Source of the DNA: Faecousia sp.
Lineage (GTDB): Bacteria; Bacillota; Clostridia; Oscillospirales; Oscillospiraceae
Reading direction: 5' to 3'
DNA: 34,083 nt
NCBI GenBank assembly: GCA_029257335.1
Contig: JARIBV010000005.1
Location: forward strand, 1-34,083
The position numbers and the translations under genes were made by a program. Numbering within the stretch: position 1 is the first letter of the stretch; the number at the start of each line of letters is the position of its first letter. The notes under the pieces are model-generated. The model was not told the origin of the DNA and searched no databases. It saw nothing but the letters and a program-made list of their open reading frames with translations. This document shows positions 1 through 8,700 of this stretch, one piece after another.

Positions 1-156
1 AAGGTCTCTTCCTACCTGGGGCAGTATCTGAAAGCGGAATATGATCTGCCGGATCATAGGCAGGATCCTGCCTATTGTTCCTGGCATGATGCGATGGAAG
101 GATACAATGCGCATGTGGAAGCAGAGAAAGAGGCAAGAGCTGCTGCACGAAAGTAA
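1..156 (+). CDS. C-terminal fragment of an unrecognised protein (5' end outside window)
   Basis: Frame 1 is open from the first base to a TAA at 154-156, giving 51 residues. The fragment is hydrophilic and ends in a charged, Ala/Glu/Lys-rich helix-like tail (AHVEAEKEARAAARK). It contains no motif I can name. A strong hairpin and T-run follow 21 bases after the stop, which supports a real gene end on the plus strand. No function can be assigned from the tail alone. Confidence 0.6.
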   Translation, partial: KVSSYLGQYLKAEYDLPDHRQDPAYCSWHDAMEGYNAHVEAEKEARAAARK

Positions 157-177
157 ATACAGTGTAAAAGCAACCAC

Positions 178-208
178 AGGAGGCGGTTTCCCGCCTCCTG
201 CTTTTTTA
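178..208 (+). terminator. Rho-independent terminator of the partial first gene
   Basis: A perfect 9-bp stem (AGGAGGCGG / CCGCCTCCT) with a TTTC loop is followed by GCTTTTTT. An outer AAAAGC upstream can extend the pairing to GCTTTT. Confidence 0.85.
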
Positions 209-212
209 TGCG

Positions 213-258
213 CTGCAAAAACAAACTTCCCGAAAGGCCGCAGAGGCCTTCCGGGAAG
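213..258 (-). terminator. Terminator of the BceAB-type operon
   Basis: On the minus strand two 14-base arms (245-258 and 226-239) pair with one A-C mismatch. They are followed by GTTTGTTTTTGC. The hairpin starts about 30 bases after the permease stop codon. Confidence 0.8.
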
Positions 259-289
259 AGAAAATGAGAAATCTGAACTTGCGCCTGGG

Positions 290-2317
290 TCAATCCTTTC
301 TGGCACCGCTGACAATGGCATAGTAAGCGTTAGAGGTAAGCCGGTATACCAGAGTGTAGAAGAGGCCGAAAATCAGGAAACAGCAAACAGTGGTGGCAAT
401 GAGAATTCTGGTATTCCAGAGATTAAAAATCAGAAGCAGCTTGTGAATTATGGGGAAGGCAAAGCACAGATGGATTCCCGCAGTGAGCAGAGGGAGGAAA
501 AAGACGGTAAGCATCTGCGAATTGATGGATTTGCGGATATCCCGTTTTGTCATGCCTACCTTCTGCATGATTTCAAACCGGGCCTGATCTTCATACCCTT
601 CGGAAATCTGCTTGTAGTAAATGATGAGAACGGCAGCAGACAGAAATACCAGACTGAGCATGATACCGATGAAGAACAGTCCGCCGTTGAGGCTGTAGTA
701 GCCGGAGCGTTCTGCCTCCAGACACTCCCAGTTTGTGTCAACCGTATTCAGGGATTGATCTGCCCGAATCTGATGGTACAGGTCGATTTCTTCCTGAGCG
801 GGCAGATCCAGGTCGAAGCCATAGTACCAGCAATACTGTATGAGCGGATCTCCTGAAAAGTTTGCCAGAGATTTCCAGGGGGCAACTGCGGCTTCCAGAT
901 CCGGAACAAACACAAACAAAGTGGGGAAGATGGTCATGGCGGAATTGCCGTTGTTGATCCAATCGGGAACGACTTCCTTCACTCGATACTGGGGGCCGCC
1001 GGACAGGCAGAATGTGGAAGCAGAGTATTGGGTGCGATAGGGATAGATGAGCACCTCATCTTTTGCAAGGCTCTGCTGGGTACCCATCATGGCATTATAG
1101 GATTCCAGAGGGATGAGATAGAGCAGCATGGGCGTATTTGATGTATCTGCATTGGCGAGATAGATATTGTCCAGATCATACTGAAATTCACCGTCGCCTA
1201 AATAGCCGGAAGCATAGCCCATGCAGTAGTCATAGATATGTTCCGGCGCGGTACCCTGCTTTGCCAGGAATGAAAGAATATTCTCACGGGCGGGGGCGAT
1301 TGCCTGTTCCTCGATGGCGTCCGGACTGGTAGAGGTGAAATCCATGTTGAAATCTCTGGGATAGCGGCTGTGGAGGCTGTCCTCGGAACCTGTAAACAGG
1401 GCGGTGGTGGAACTCAGCATGACCAGCACCATAGTCAACAGAATACAGATGGAGGCCAGGCCGGTTCCGTTTCGGTTCATGCGATAGGCCATGGAAGAGA
1501 CACTGACAAAGTGATTGGCTTTGTAGTAATAGTTCTTTTTCTTCTGCAAAATCCGGCAGATGGCCACGGAACCTGTGATGAACAGCAGGTAGGTCCCACA
1601 GATCACCAGGAGCACGGCGATGAAGAAGGCACTGAGAGCGGAGAAAGGGTCCTCAATGGTCACCGCCGCATAATAAGCGATCCCCAGAAGCACCACACCC
1701 AGAAGGCTGAGAAGCCATCTGGCTTTGGGAGGTTTTTCCCCCATGTTGTCGCTTTGAAGCAGCTCTACAGGATTGGACAGAGAGATCTGACGCAGGGCAT
1801 TGAGGAGCACCAGTGCAAAAATCCCGCAGAATACAAAGAAAGTCCGGGTGATGCTGTGCAGGGAAATGGAAAAATCATAGGTGACATTCATGGATACGAT
1901 ATTGACCAGCAGGAGCTCGAAGAGCTTGGACAGGGCAATTCCCAGGCCTATGCCGATGGCCAAAGACAGCCCTGCAATAATCAACGCTTCCCAGAACAGG
2001 ATCCGGCTGATGTTCCACTTGCCCATCCCTAGGATGTTATACAGGCCGAATTCTTTTTTTCTGCGCCGAATCAGGAAGGAGTTGGAGTAAAACAGAAAGA
2101 GCAAAGCAAAAAAGCCAATGACCCAGCAGCCAAAATTCAGCATATTGGCGATCACATCGCCCCCTGCCATGGCCTTCACGGAGGGGCAGTCCACAAGAAA
2201 GATGATGATATAATGCATCATCACCATTCCAATGCAGGTGAGCAGATATGGCAGGTACAGCCGCCGGTTTTTCCGGATGCCGTCCCAGGCCAGTTTGGGA
2301 TAGAAGGATAATTTCAT
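290..2317 (-). CDS. BceB-type ABC transporter permease (FtsX-like)
   Basis: This 675-aa integral membrane protein has the layout of BceB-family permeases of peptide-antibiotic detoxification and sensing modules. There is an N-terminal membrane segment near residues 20-42, then an FtsX-like block of helices between about 60 and 300. A large extracytoplasmic domain of about 230 residues (roughly 310-545) follows, then three C-terminal helices from about 547 on. The segment after the first FtsX helices (RRRKKEFGLYNILGMGK) is the typical cytosolic coupling region. The ATG overlaps the stop of the ATPase gene by 4 bases, so the two are translationally coupled. In known systems the permease binds the antimicrobial-bound lipid target and also signals to the kinase. 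The actual substrate here cannot be read from sequence. Confidence 0.92.
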   Translation of the reverse strand: MKLSFYPKLAWDGIRKNRRLYLPYLLTCIGMVMMHYIIIFLVDCPSVKAMAGGDVIANMLNFGCWVIGFFALLFLFYSNSFLIRRRKKEFGLYNILGMGKWNISRILFWEALIIAGLSLAIGIGLGIALSKLFELLLVNIVSMNVTYDFSISLHSITRTFFVFCGIFALVLLNALRQISLSNPVELLQSDNMGEKPPKARWLLSLLGVVLLGIAYYAAVTIEDPFSALSAFFIAVLLVICGTYLLFITGSVAICRILQKKKNYYYKANHFVSVSSMAYRMNRNGTGLASICILLTMVLVMLSSTTALFTGSEDSLHSRYPRDFNMDFTSTSPDAIEEQAIAPARENILSFLAKQGTAPEHIYDYCMGYASGYLGDGEFQYDLDNIYLANADTSNTPMLLYLIPLESYNAMMGTQQSLAKDEVLIYPYRTQYSASTFCLSGGPQYRVKEVVPDWINNGNSAMTIFPTLFVFVPDLEAAVAPWKSLANFSGDPLIQYCWYYGFDLDLPAQEEIDLYHQIRADQSLNTVDTNWECLEAERSGYYSLNGGLFFIGIMLSLVFLSAAVLIIYYKQISEGYEDQARFEIMQKVGMTKRDIRKSINSQMLTVFFLPLLTAGIHLCFAFPIIHKLLLIFNLWNTRILIATTVCCFLIFGLFYTLVYRLTSNAYYAIVSGARKD

Positions 2318-3078
2318 GGACGGTCACCACCTGTCGCAAGCATGGTCAGTGTGTCGGAAATTTTCTGATACAGCTGATCGTTTGAGCTGTTTCCACGGTA
2401 GATCTGGTGGAACACTTCGCCGTCCTTGATAAACAGAACCCGGCTGGCATGGCTGGCGGCCTTCACCGAGTGGGTCACCATCAAAATGGTGCGGCCGTCC
2501 TGATTGATTTTGCTGAACAGCCACAGCAGCTCATCCGTGGCCTTGGAATCCAGGGCACCGGTGGGCTCGTCGGCCAGAATCAGCTTGGGATCGGTGATGA
2601 TGGCTCTGGCCACTGCGGCACGCTGCTTCTGTCCCCCGGAAACCTCATAGGGATATTTTTTCAACAGGGCTGCAATTCCCAGCTGTGCGGCAATGGGCTG
2701 AAGCCGCTGCTGCATTTCCTGGTAGGGCTTTCCCGCCAGTACCAGAGGCAAATAGATGTTGTCCTCTAAGGTAAAGGTGTCCAGAAGATTGAACTCTTGA
2801 AATACAAAGCCCAGATTGTCTCGGCGGAAGGCTGCAATCTTGCTGTCCTTTACCTGCAAGAGATCCTGCCCGTCCAGAATGACCTTGCCTGCTGTGGGCT
2901 TATCCAGAGCCGCCAGAATGTTCAGCAGGGTCGTTTTACCGGAACCGGACTCGCCCATAATGGCAATGTACTCGCCTTGTTCTACGCTGAATGACACATC
3001 CCGCAGGGCCTCCACCTTGCTTCCGCCGAAGCGGGTGGTATAGATTTTTCTGATACCGCTTACTTCTAAAATACTCAT
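2314..3078 (-). CDS. BceA-type ABC transporter ATP-binding protein
   Basis: This is a 254-aa single nucleotide-binding domain of the MacB/LolD/BceA group. Walker A is GESGSGKT (42-49), the Q-loop is FQEFN (93-97), the signature is VSGGQKQR (146-153), and Walker B with its catalytic Glu is LILADEPT (166-173). The H-loop His is in MVTHS (200-204). The length is normal for the family. The start has GGAGG about 8 bases upstream. It energises the permease encoded immediately downstream, and together they would form a BceAB-type module that removes peptide antibiotics from lipid II-cycle intermediates. A candidate BceR operator and promoter lie in the gap upstream. Confidence 0.95.
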   Translation of the reverse strand: MSILEVSGIRKIYTTRFGGSKVEALRDVSFSVEQGEYIAIMGESGSGKTTLLNILAALDKPTAGKVILDGQDLLQVKDSKIAAFRRDNLGFVFQEFNLLDTFTLEDNIYLPLVLAGKPYQEMQQRLQPIAAQLGIAALLKKYPYEVSGGQKQRAAVARAIITDPKLILADEPTGALDSKATDELLWLFSKINQDGRTILMVTHSVKAASHASRVLFIKDGEVFHQIYRGNSSNDQLYQKISDTLTMLATGGDRP

Positions 3079-3110
3079 AAACGATTTCCTCCTTTGGAAT
3101 TTCTGTGCCT

Positions 3111-3140
3111 ATTGTAGCAAAAAGGGGATTTGCATTGCCA
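3111..3140 (-). promoter_or_regulatory. Candidate promoter of the BceAB-type operon
   Basis: On the minus strand TACAAT (3111-3116) is a good -10 element. The region 17-18 bases upstream holds only a poor -35 (TGGCAA, 3135-3140), as expected for an activator-dependent promoter. The BceR-like box lies about 30 bases further upstream. Confidence 0.5.
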
Positions 3141-3165
3141 TAGAATCGGCTTACAAATCCCCTTT
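3119..3165 (-). terminator. Hairpin after the BceS-type kinase gene, probable terminator
   Basis: A perfect 12-bp stem (AAAGGGGATTTG at 3165-3154 pairing with CAAATCCCCTTT at 3132-3121, minus strand) encloses a 21-base loop and ends in TTTTT. It separates the regulator/kinase transcript from the transporter genes. The long loop and the overlap with the promoter region leave some doubt whether it acts only as a terminator. Confidence 0.6.
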
Positions 3166-3171
3166 GAAATC

Positions 3172-3185
3172 TAACACTTTTGTAA
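3172..3185. promoter_or_regulatory. Candidate BceR-type operator (TAACA-N4-TGTAA)
   Basis: The plus strand reads TAACA CTTT TGTAA. This matches the inverted repeat TNACA-N4-TGTAA that I recall as the binding site of BceR-like regulators. It sits upstream of the bceA-type start and just past the kinase stop, so it would control the transporter genes. I found it by eye only. Confidence 0.6.
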
Positions 3186-3189
3186 GGAG

Positions 3190-4179
3190 TTATTCCACTT
3201 CCAGCCGGGACTGGGAAAGATCGATGGTAATGCAGGTTCCCTTATCTACCACCGATTCTGCCTGGATGGTGTGGCCCAGGTTGCTGCAAATCCGCTTACA
3301 CAGATACAGCCCGATGCCGCTGGCCTTTTTGTCCGTTCTGCCATGATATCCCGTGTAGCCGTTTTCAAAGATCCGCGGAAGGTCTTCCGCTGCGATTCCC
3401 ATGCCGGTATCAGTGATGCACAGCTTTTTCTGGGGCGCAAGGGAGATGGTGATGCTGCCGGAGGGGGTGTACTTGAGGGCATTGGAAAGGACCTGCTCAA
3501 TGACAAAGGACAGCCATTTTTCATCGGTGATGACGGAGACATTCACACCTTCATAGACCAGCTTCAGCCTGCGGCCGATGAATTCACCGGCGAATTTCTT
3601 CACCGCCTGACGGATGATGGAATCCAGATCACAGGATTTGATCACATAGTCGCTGAAGCGGCCATCCAGCTTTAGAAACATCAGGACCATTTCCACATAC
3701 TGCTCCACCCGAAACAGATCTGCAGAGACCTTTCGGGACAGGGCGGAATCGTCATTTTGCAGGTTCAGCCTCATGGAGGCGATGGGAGTTTTGATTTGAT
3801 GGGCCCAGACCGTGTAGTAATCGATCATATCGGAATACCGACGGCAGGCCTCCGAGTGGAGCGCCGCCTGCTGGGCGCAGAGCAGGTGGATGATGTTTTG
3901 ATATGCGGCATCTTCCAGACTGTCAATGGGAGGAAATTCCTCTGCGGATGCATCGGTAAAGGTCTGAATCTGTGTCAAGGCCCGGTACCTCTTCTTCACC
4001 CTGAGAAAATCCAGCCATAGGAAGACCAGACCGATCAGAAGGCACAGAGCCGCAGGGTACAAGATGGCTTTCACAGGAAGCCGGTACAGTGCAAAGGAGA
4101 GAATAAAAACGCAGCACAGCAGCAGGCCAAGGAAGAAACCTCGGCGCCGCTGCCGGAGATATTGACCAAAAAGCTTCAT
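3190..4179 (-). CDS. BceS-type intramembrane-sensing histidine kinase
   Basis: This is a 329-aa kinase. Two closely spaced N-terminal helices (about 14-32 and 38-57) have almost no extracytoplasmic loop, the hallmark of BceS-like kinases that sense through their ABC permease. The H-box is VWAHQIKTPI with His127. The N-box (VLSNALKYTP), DTGMGI and GIGLYL motifs form the ATPase domain. An in-frame ATG at 4212 lies inside the regulator gene and lacks a ribosome site. The ATG at 4179, preceded by GAAAGG, gives the usual BceS N-terminus and is preferred. It lies 16 bases after the regulator stop. It would phosphorylate the regulator encoded just upstream. Confidence 0.92.
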   Translation of the reverse strand: MKLFGQYLRQRRRGFFLGLLLCCVFILSFALYRLPVKAILYPAALCLLIGLVFLWLDFLRVKKRYRALTQIQTFTDASAEEFPPIDSLEDAAYQNIIHLLCAQQAALHSEACRRYSDMIDYYTVWAHQIKTPIASMRLNLQNDDSALSRKVSADLFRVEQYVEMVLMFLKLDGRFSDYVIKSCDLDSIIRQAVKKFAGEFIGRRLKLVYEGVNVSVITDEKWLSFVIEQVLSNALKYTPSGSITISLAPQKKLCITDTGMGIAAEDLPRIFENGYTGYHGRTDKKASGIGLYLCKRICSNLGHTIQAESVVDKGTCITIDLSQSRLEVE

Positions 4180-4195
4180 GTAGGTTGCCTTTCTT

Positions 4196-4870
4196 TCAAT
4201 CCAGGATGGCATAGCCCTGGCCGAATTTGGTGGTAATGAAATCCTTGAGACCGGCTCCGTCCAGCTTTTTTCGGAGGCGATTCACATTGACGGACAGCGT
4301 GTTTTCGTCCACAAAGCAGTCGGACTCCCAAAGGGCCTTCATAAGCTTTTCTCGGCTGACCACCTTACCCTTGCTCTGCATCAAAATGAGAAGGATTTTG
4401 TACTCGTTTTTGCTCAGGGCAATTTTGCTGTTGCTGTAAGTAAAAGTATTGTCGGCGGTGTTGAGCAGGGCCCCTCGATGCTCCAGAACCGGAACGGAGG
4501 AAGCAAAGTCATAGGTCCGGCGGAGCAGAGCCTGCACCTTTGCCATGAGCACGCTTTGGTCAAAGGGCTTTGGGATAAAGTCATCCCCGCCCATGTTCAT
4601 TGCCATAATGATATTCATGTTGTCCGAGGCGGAGGAGATGAAGATGATGGGCACCTTTGAGGCTTTGCGGATCTCATTGCACCAGTGGTATCCGTTGAAA
4701 AAGGGCAGGCTGATGTCCAGCAGAATGATGTGTGGGTCAAAAGCGGCAAACTCTGCCAGCACATTACGAAAATTTTGGACGCAATGAACTTGCAGCTCCC
4801 ACATTTCTGCCTGTTCTTTGATGGCTTGTGCAATTCCCATATCATCTTCTACGATCAGTAATCGGTACAT
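4196..4870 (-). CDS. BceR-type response regulator, OmpR family
   Basis: This 224-aa protein has a receiver domain (1-115) with the acidic pair E8/D9-D10, phospho-acceptor Asp52 (LLDISLPFFNG), and the conserved KPF with its Lys near residue 102. A C-terminal winged helix spans about 125-222 and includes SVNVNRLRKKL and the closing GQGYAI. It pairs with the kinase that follows on the same strand. By family precedent it activates the adjacent ABC transporter genes, and the box at 3172-3185 is the likely target. GAAGGGAAC lies upstream of the ATG as the ribosome site. There is no terminator between it and the DUF6054 gene, so transcription probably starts at the promoter near 5715-5744. Confidence 0.93.
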   Translation of the reverse strand: MYRLLIVEDDMGIAQAIKEQAEMWELQVHCVQNFRNVLAEFAAFDPHIILLDISLPFFNGYHWCNEIRKASKVPIIFISSASDNMNIIMAMNMGGDDFIPKPFDQSVLMAKVQALLRRTYDFASSVPVLEHRGALLNTADNTFTYSNSKIALSKNEYKILLILMQSKGKVVSREKLMKALWESDCFVDENTLSVNVNRLRKKLDGAGLKDFITTKFGQGYAILD

Positions 4871-4918
4871 AGAGTTCCCTTCTCTTTCTGGAATCGGTTT
4901 ATGGAAACGAGCCGCCGA

Positions 4919-5248
4919 TCAATCCAGCAGTTCTATGAATTTCTCAAGGAATGCTTCTTCCCCATAGGTATTCATTTTGAAAAACATGGCTTCACTGCCG
5001 CCCGCAGTGATGGCACAGATGTGGACAGGACCGGACTCTGATTGAAACAGTGTGACACTGAGGCTGACGCGGTTGCTGCCCAGATAGCTGTAGCGCTCAA
5101 AGACACGGACACTGCACCGGGCATTTCCGCTGACAAAGTCACTGGAATCTTCCAGAGAGGCAGAGACGCTGCTGCCCAGAATGCCTTGTTCGATGGTTTC
5201 CAACAGTTGATCAAAATCGTCATAACACACATGCTCAAACTTTGCCAT
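4919..5248 (-). CDS. DUF6054-family protein
   Basis: This 109-aa soluble protein has no signal peptide or membrane segment. The pattern of SASLEDSSDF, RCSVRVFERYSYLG, RVSLSVTLF and AGGSEAMFFK matches what I recall of DUF6054, a small family of unknown function in Firmicutes. GGAGG lies 5 bases before the ATG. Only about 10 bases separate it from the upstream zinc-ribbon gene and 48 from the bceR-type gene. Position suggests co-transcription with the two-component system, but no role can be inferred. The family name is from memory of sequence patterns. Confidence 0.75.
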   Translation of the reverse strand: MAKFEHVCYDDFDQLLETIEQGILGSSVSASLEDSSDFVSGNARCSVRVFERYSYLGSNRVSLSVTLFQSESGPVHICAITAGGSEAMFFKMNTYGEEAFLEKFIELLD

Positions 5249-5257
5249 GGGACCTCC

Positions 5258-5632
5258 TCAGGGCAGTTCTCTGCCGCATTTATTGCAGAATTGATAGGCT
5301 TTTTCCACCTGGGCGCCGCAGTAGGGACAGAAGGCGCTGCCTCCTTCCCGGGAAGCGGTGTGGGGTTCCGGATGAAAGCGTTGGTTTAAGGGATCCGGTT
5401 CTTCTGTATCATCCGTAATATCAAAGGCGGAATAGCGATGTTTGCCGGTGGCATTTTTGAACTGGTATATGGTATTCACAACGGCAATGCCGGTCCAGAA
5501 AAGGCCGAACAGGGCAAAAAACGGGGAGGCCTCTGAGGCAAGGATCGTCCAGACGATACCAATGCAAATCATAAAAATGCCAGTAATGCCGCCCATCATC
5601 GAGGGGCCTCTGCCGGGCTTGATCTGTTTCAT
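5258..5632 (-). CDS. Small membrane protein with C-terminal zinc ribbon
   Basis: This 124-aa protein has two hydrophobic segments (about 13-32 and 37-57), a polar linker, and a C-terminal zinc-ribbon with two CxxC knuckles (C102/C105 and C116/C119). The open frame extends 8 codons further, but the ATG at 5632 is preceded by AGGAGG at good spacing and is chosen. It is the first gene of a probable operon running into the DUF6054, response regulator and kinase genes. The zinc ribbon would face the cytoplasm if both helices span the membrane. Function is unknown. Confidence 0.8.
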   Translation of the reverse strand: MKQIKPGRGPSMMGGITGIFMICIGIVWTILASEASPFFALFGLFWTGIAVVNTIYQFKNATGKHRYSAFDITDDTEEPDPLNQRFHPEPHTASREGGSAFCPYCGAQVEKAYQFCNKCGRELP

Positions 5633-5714
5633 AGTAGGTCCTCCTGTTGGTGGCAATGGGATTAAATGGGTAGGGAAGGCAACATTCAGGTAATTTCTAC
5701 CGCATGACAGAATG

Positions 5715-5744
5715 ATTTTACCCCTTGCATCGGAGTCTTGTCAA
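5715..5744 (-). promoter_or_regulatory. Promoter of the zinc-ribbon/DUF6054/bceRS-type operon
   Basis: On the minus strand TTGACA (5739-5744) and TAAAAT (5715-5720) are separated by 18 bases. This is a good sigma-A promoter about 80 bases upstream of the ATG at 5632. Confidence 0.7.
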
Positions 5745-5749
5745 GTGGG

Positions 5750-5793
5750 AAAAGAGTTCAGGTGCTGTCTGAACCGGGTTTAGACAGCACCTG
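5750..5793 (-). terminator. Terminator of the giant activase operon
   Basis: A perfect 12-bp stem (CAGGTGCTGTCT / AGACAGCACCTG) with an 11-base loop starts 3 bases after the TAA stop. The following minus-strand sequence, AACTCTTTTCCC, gives only a modest T-run. Confidence 0.65.
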
Positions 5794-5796
5794 ATT

Positions 5797-8700
5797 TTAT
5801 GCATTTTGTGTTTGCAAGGAAGAGGATTCCCTTTCTTTGGCTGTGGAGAGCATAAGCTTGATGCGGTTGAGCTGGTTGACCTCGCTGGCACCGGCATCAT
5901 AGTCCACAGCGGCAATATTGGCCTGGGGATAGGCCTTTCGCAGGGCTTTGATGACACCTTTTCCCACCACATGATTGGGCAGGCAGGCAAAGGGCTGGAT
6001 GCACACGATGTTGTTGACCCCGCTGGTAATCAGCTCCAGCATTTCTCCCGTCAGGAACCATCCTTCGCCGTACTGATTTCCCAGAGAAAGGAAGGGCTTG
6101 GTCTGCCGGGCGATGGTTTCAATGGATGCGGGAGGCTCAAAGCGTCTGCTCTTTGCCAGAGCGTCCAGGGCGGGCTTGCGGATTTTGCGAATGAGCTTGA
6201 TGCCGGTATCGCAAAGAAGCCTACTGGATTTTTTTGCGCCCAGAAATTCCGCTTTGTAGTTGCTGTTGTAGAGGGCATAGTTCATGAAATCCATGAGATC
6301 CGGAACCACTGCCTCGGCCCCCTCCCGTTCCAGAAGGTCCACCAGATGATTGTTTGCAAGAGGCATGTATTTGACCAGAATTTCACCGACCACACCCACC
6401 CGGGGCTTATGCAGTCCCGTCTGGAGAGGCAGGTGGTCAAACTCTTCTACAAGGTCTGCGCAGATCTCTTTGTAGTGGCGCATACTGTGTTTGTCCATAA
6501 GTGCCGTAATGCACAGATCACGCCATTTTTCATGGAGGGCATTGGCAGAGCCGGGCACCTTTTCATAGGGACGGACCCGGTACAGGCACCGCATGAGAAG
6601 GTCTCCGTAGACAAGGGCCTGGGCAGCATCCACCACAAGCCCCGGCGTAAGACGCAGGCCGGGATTTTTTTCCATGCCGTTGGCGTTCAGGGATATGACG
6701 GGGATGTGAGACAAACCCGCCTTATCCAACGCCCGCCGGATAAAGGCTACATAGTTGCTGGCACGGCAGCAGCCGCCGGTCTGGGTCATCATAATGGCCA
6801 GCTTATGGGTGTCATACTTGCCGGAGAGCACCGCCTGCATGATCTGTCCCACCACGGTAATGGAGGGGAAGCAGGCATCGTTGTTTACATATTTCAGACC
6901 CACATCAATGGCGGAGCGGTTGTCGTTGTTCAAAATTTCAATATGATAGCCATGCTTGGAAAAGACAGGGCCGATCAGATCGAAGTGGATGGGACTCATT
7001 TGTGGGGCCAGAATGGTATAGCCCTGCTGGTACATTTCCTTTGTGAATTCCGTCCGCCGGTATTGCTGATGGACGGGGGCGGCGGTGATGTGCTTTTCCT
7101 GCCGAAGGTCCATGGCTGCCAGCAGGCTGCGGATGCGGATCCTGATGGCACCCAGATTGGTGATTTCGTCGATTTTCAGCAGGGTATAGAGCTTGTTGCT
7201 CTTTTCCAGAATCTCACAGACCTGGTCGGTGGTAACGGCATCCAGCCCGCAGCCGAAGGAATTGAGCTGGATCAGCTCCAGGTCATTTCGTGCAGCCACA
7301 AATTCCGCTGCGTTATAAAGCCGGGAGTGATAGACCCACTGGTCCACCACACGCAGGGGACGCTCCGGTGCGAATTCCAAAGGCAGACTGTCCTCAGTGA
7401 ATACGGTGAGACCGTATGAGGCAATGAGCTCCGGGATCCCGTGGTTGATCTCCGGGTCCATGTGATAGGGCCGTCCTGCCAGCACAATGCCGCGGCCCCC
7501 GTGCTGCTCCATATCCAGCAAAAGCCGTCGGCCTTCCGCCAGAATATCCTGCTTGGCTCTGCGCTGCTCTGCCCATGCTTCATGGACGGCGGCCCGCACC
7601 TCAGATTCCGGGATGTTCCATTCCTCTGCGGCAGTTTTTACCAACCGGTCTGCGGCGGTTTTTTCACTGGTAAAGGCGATAAAAGGACGGAGGTAGCGCA
7701 CATCTCCTTCAGTGATGGCTTCCACATTGTTTTTGATGTTTTCAGCGTAGGAGATCACAATGGGACAATTAAAATGATTCTGAGCCTGTTTGGTCTCCTG
7801 ATGTTCATAGAACACACAGGGGTGGAAAATGGTTTTGATTCCCTGATTCACCAGCCACTGCACATGGCCGTGGGACATTTTAGCGGGATAGCACTCAGAC
7901 TCAGAGGGGATGGACTCGATACCAAGCTCATAGATCTTCCGTGTGGAATAGGGAGAGAGCACCACCCGGAAGCCCAGCTGCCGGAAAAAGGTGGCCCAGA
8001 AGGGATAATTTTCATAGAGATTCAGCACTCTGGGAATGCCGATGGTTCCGCGTGTGGCCTGGGATTCCGACAGAGGAGGATAGTCTTCAAAAATCCGCTG
8101 GCGCTTGTAAGCCATCATGTTGGGAGCCTTGGGGCCTTTGCTGCTTCCACCGGCACCTTTTTCGCAGCGGTTGCCGCTGATGTGCCTGCGGCCGTCGGAA
8201 AACCGGTTTATGGTAAGCATACAGTTGTTGGAGCAGCCGCCGCAACGCACAGAGCTGGAGGTGTAGGTGAGATTCACGATTTCATCCAGAGAAAGGGTCG
8301 TGGTTTTTTCTCCTGTATCGTGGCTTCTTGCCACCAGTGCGGCACCAAAGGCACCCATAAGCCCGGAAATATCCGGGCTTATGGCGTGAACTCCGGAGAT
8401 TTTTTCAAAGGCCCGCAGAACTGCCTGATTATGGAAGGTGCCCCCCTGTACCACAATGTGGGTGCCCAGATCCTGACTGGAGGCCAGCTTGATGACCTTG
8501 TACAGGGCGTTTTTGATGACGGAGTAGGCAAGACCTGCGGAGATGTCCGACACCCCGGCTCCTTCCTTCTGGGCCTGCTTCACATTGGAATTCATAAATA
8601 CGGTGCACCGGGTTCCCAGATCCACGGGGGCTTTGGCAAAGAGGGCCTTCCGGGCAAACTCCTGGACGGTATATCCCATGGAGGAGGCGAAGTTCTCGAT

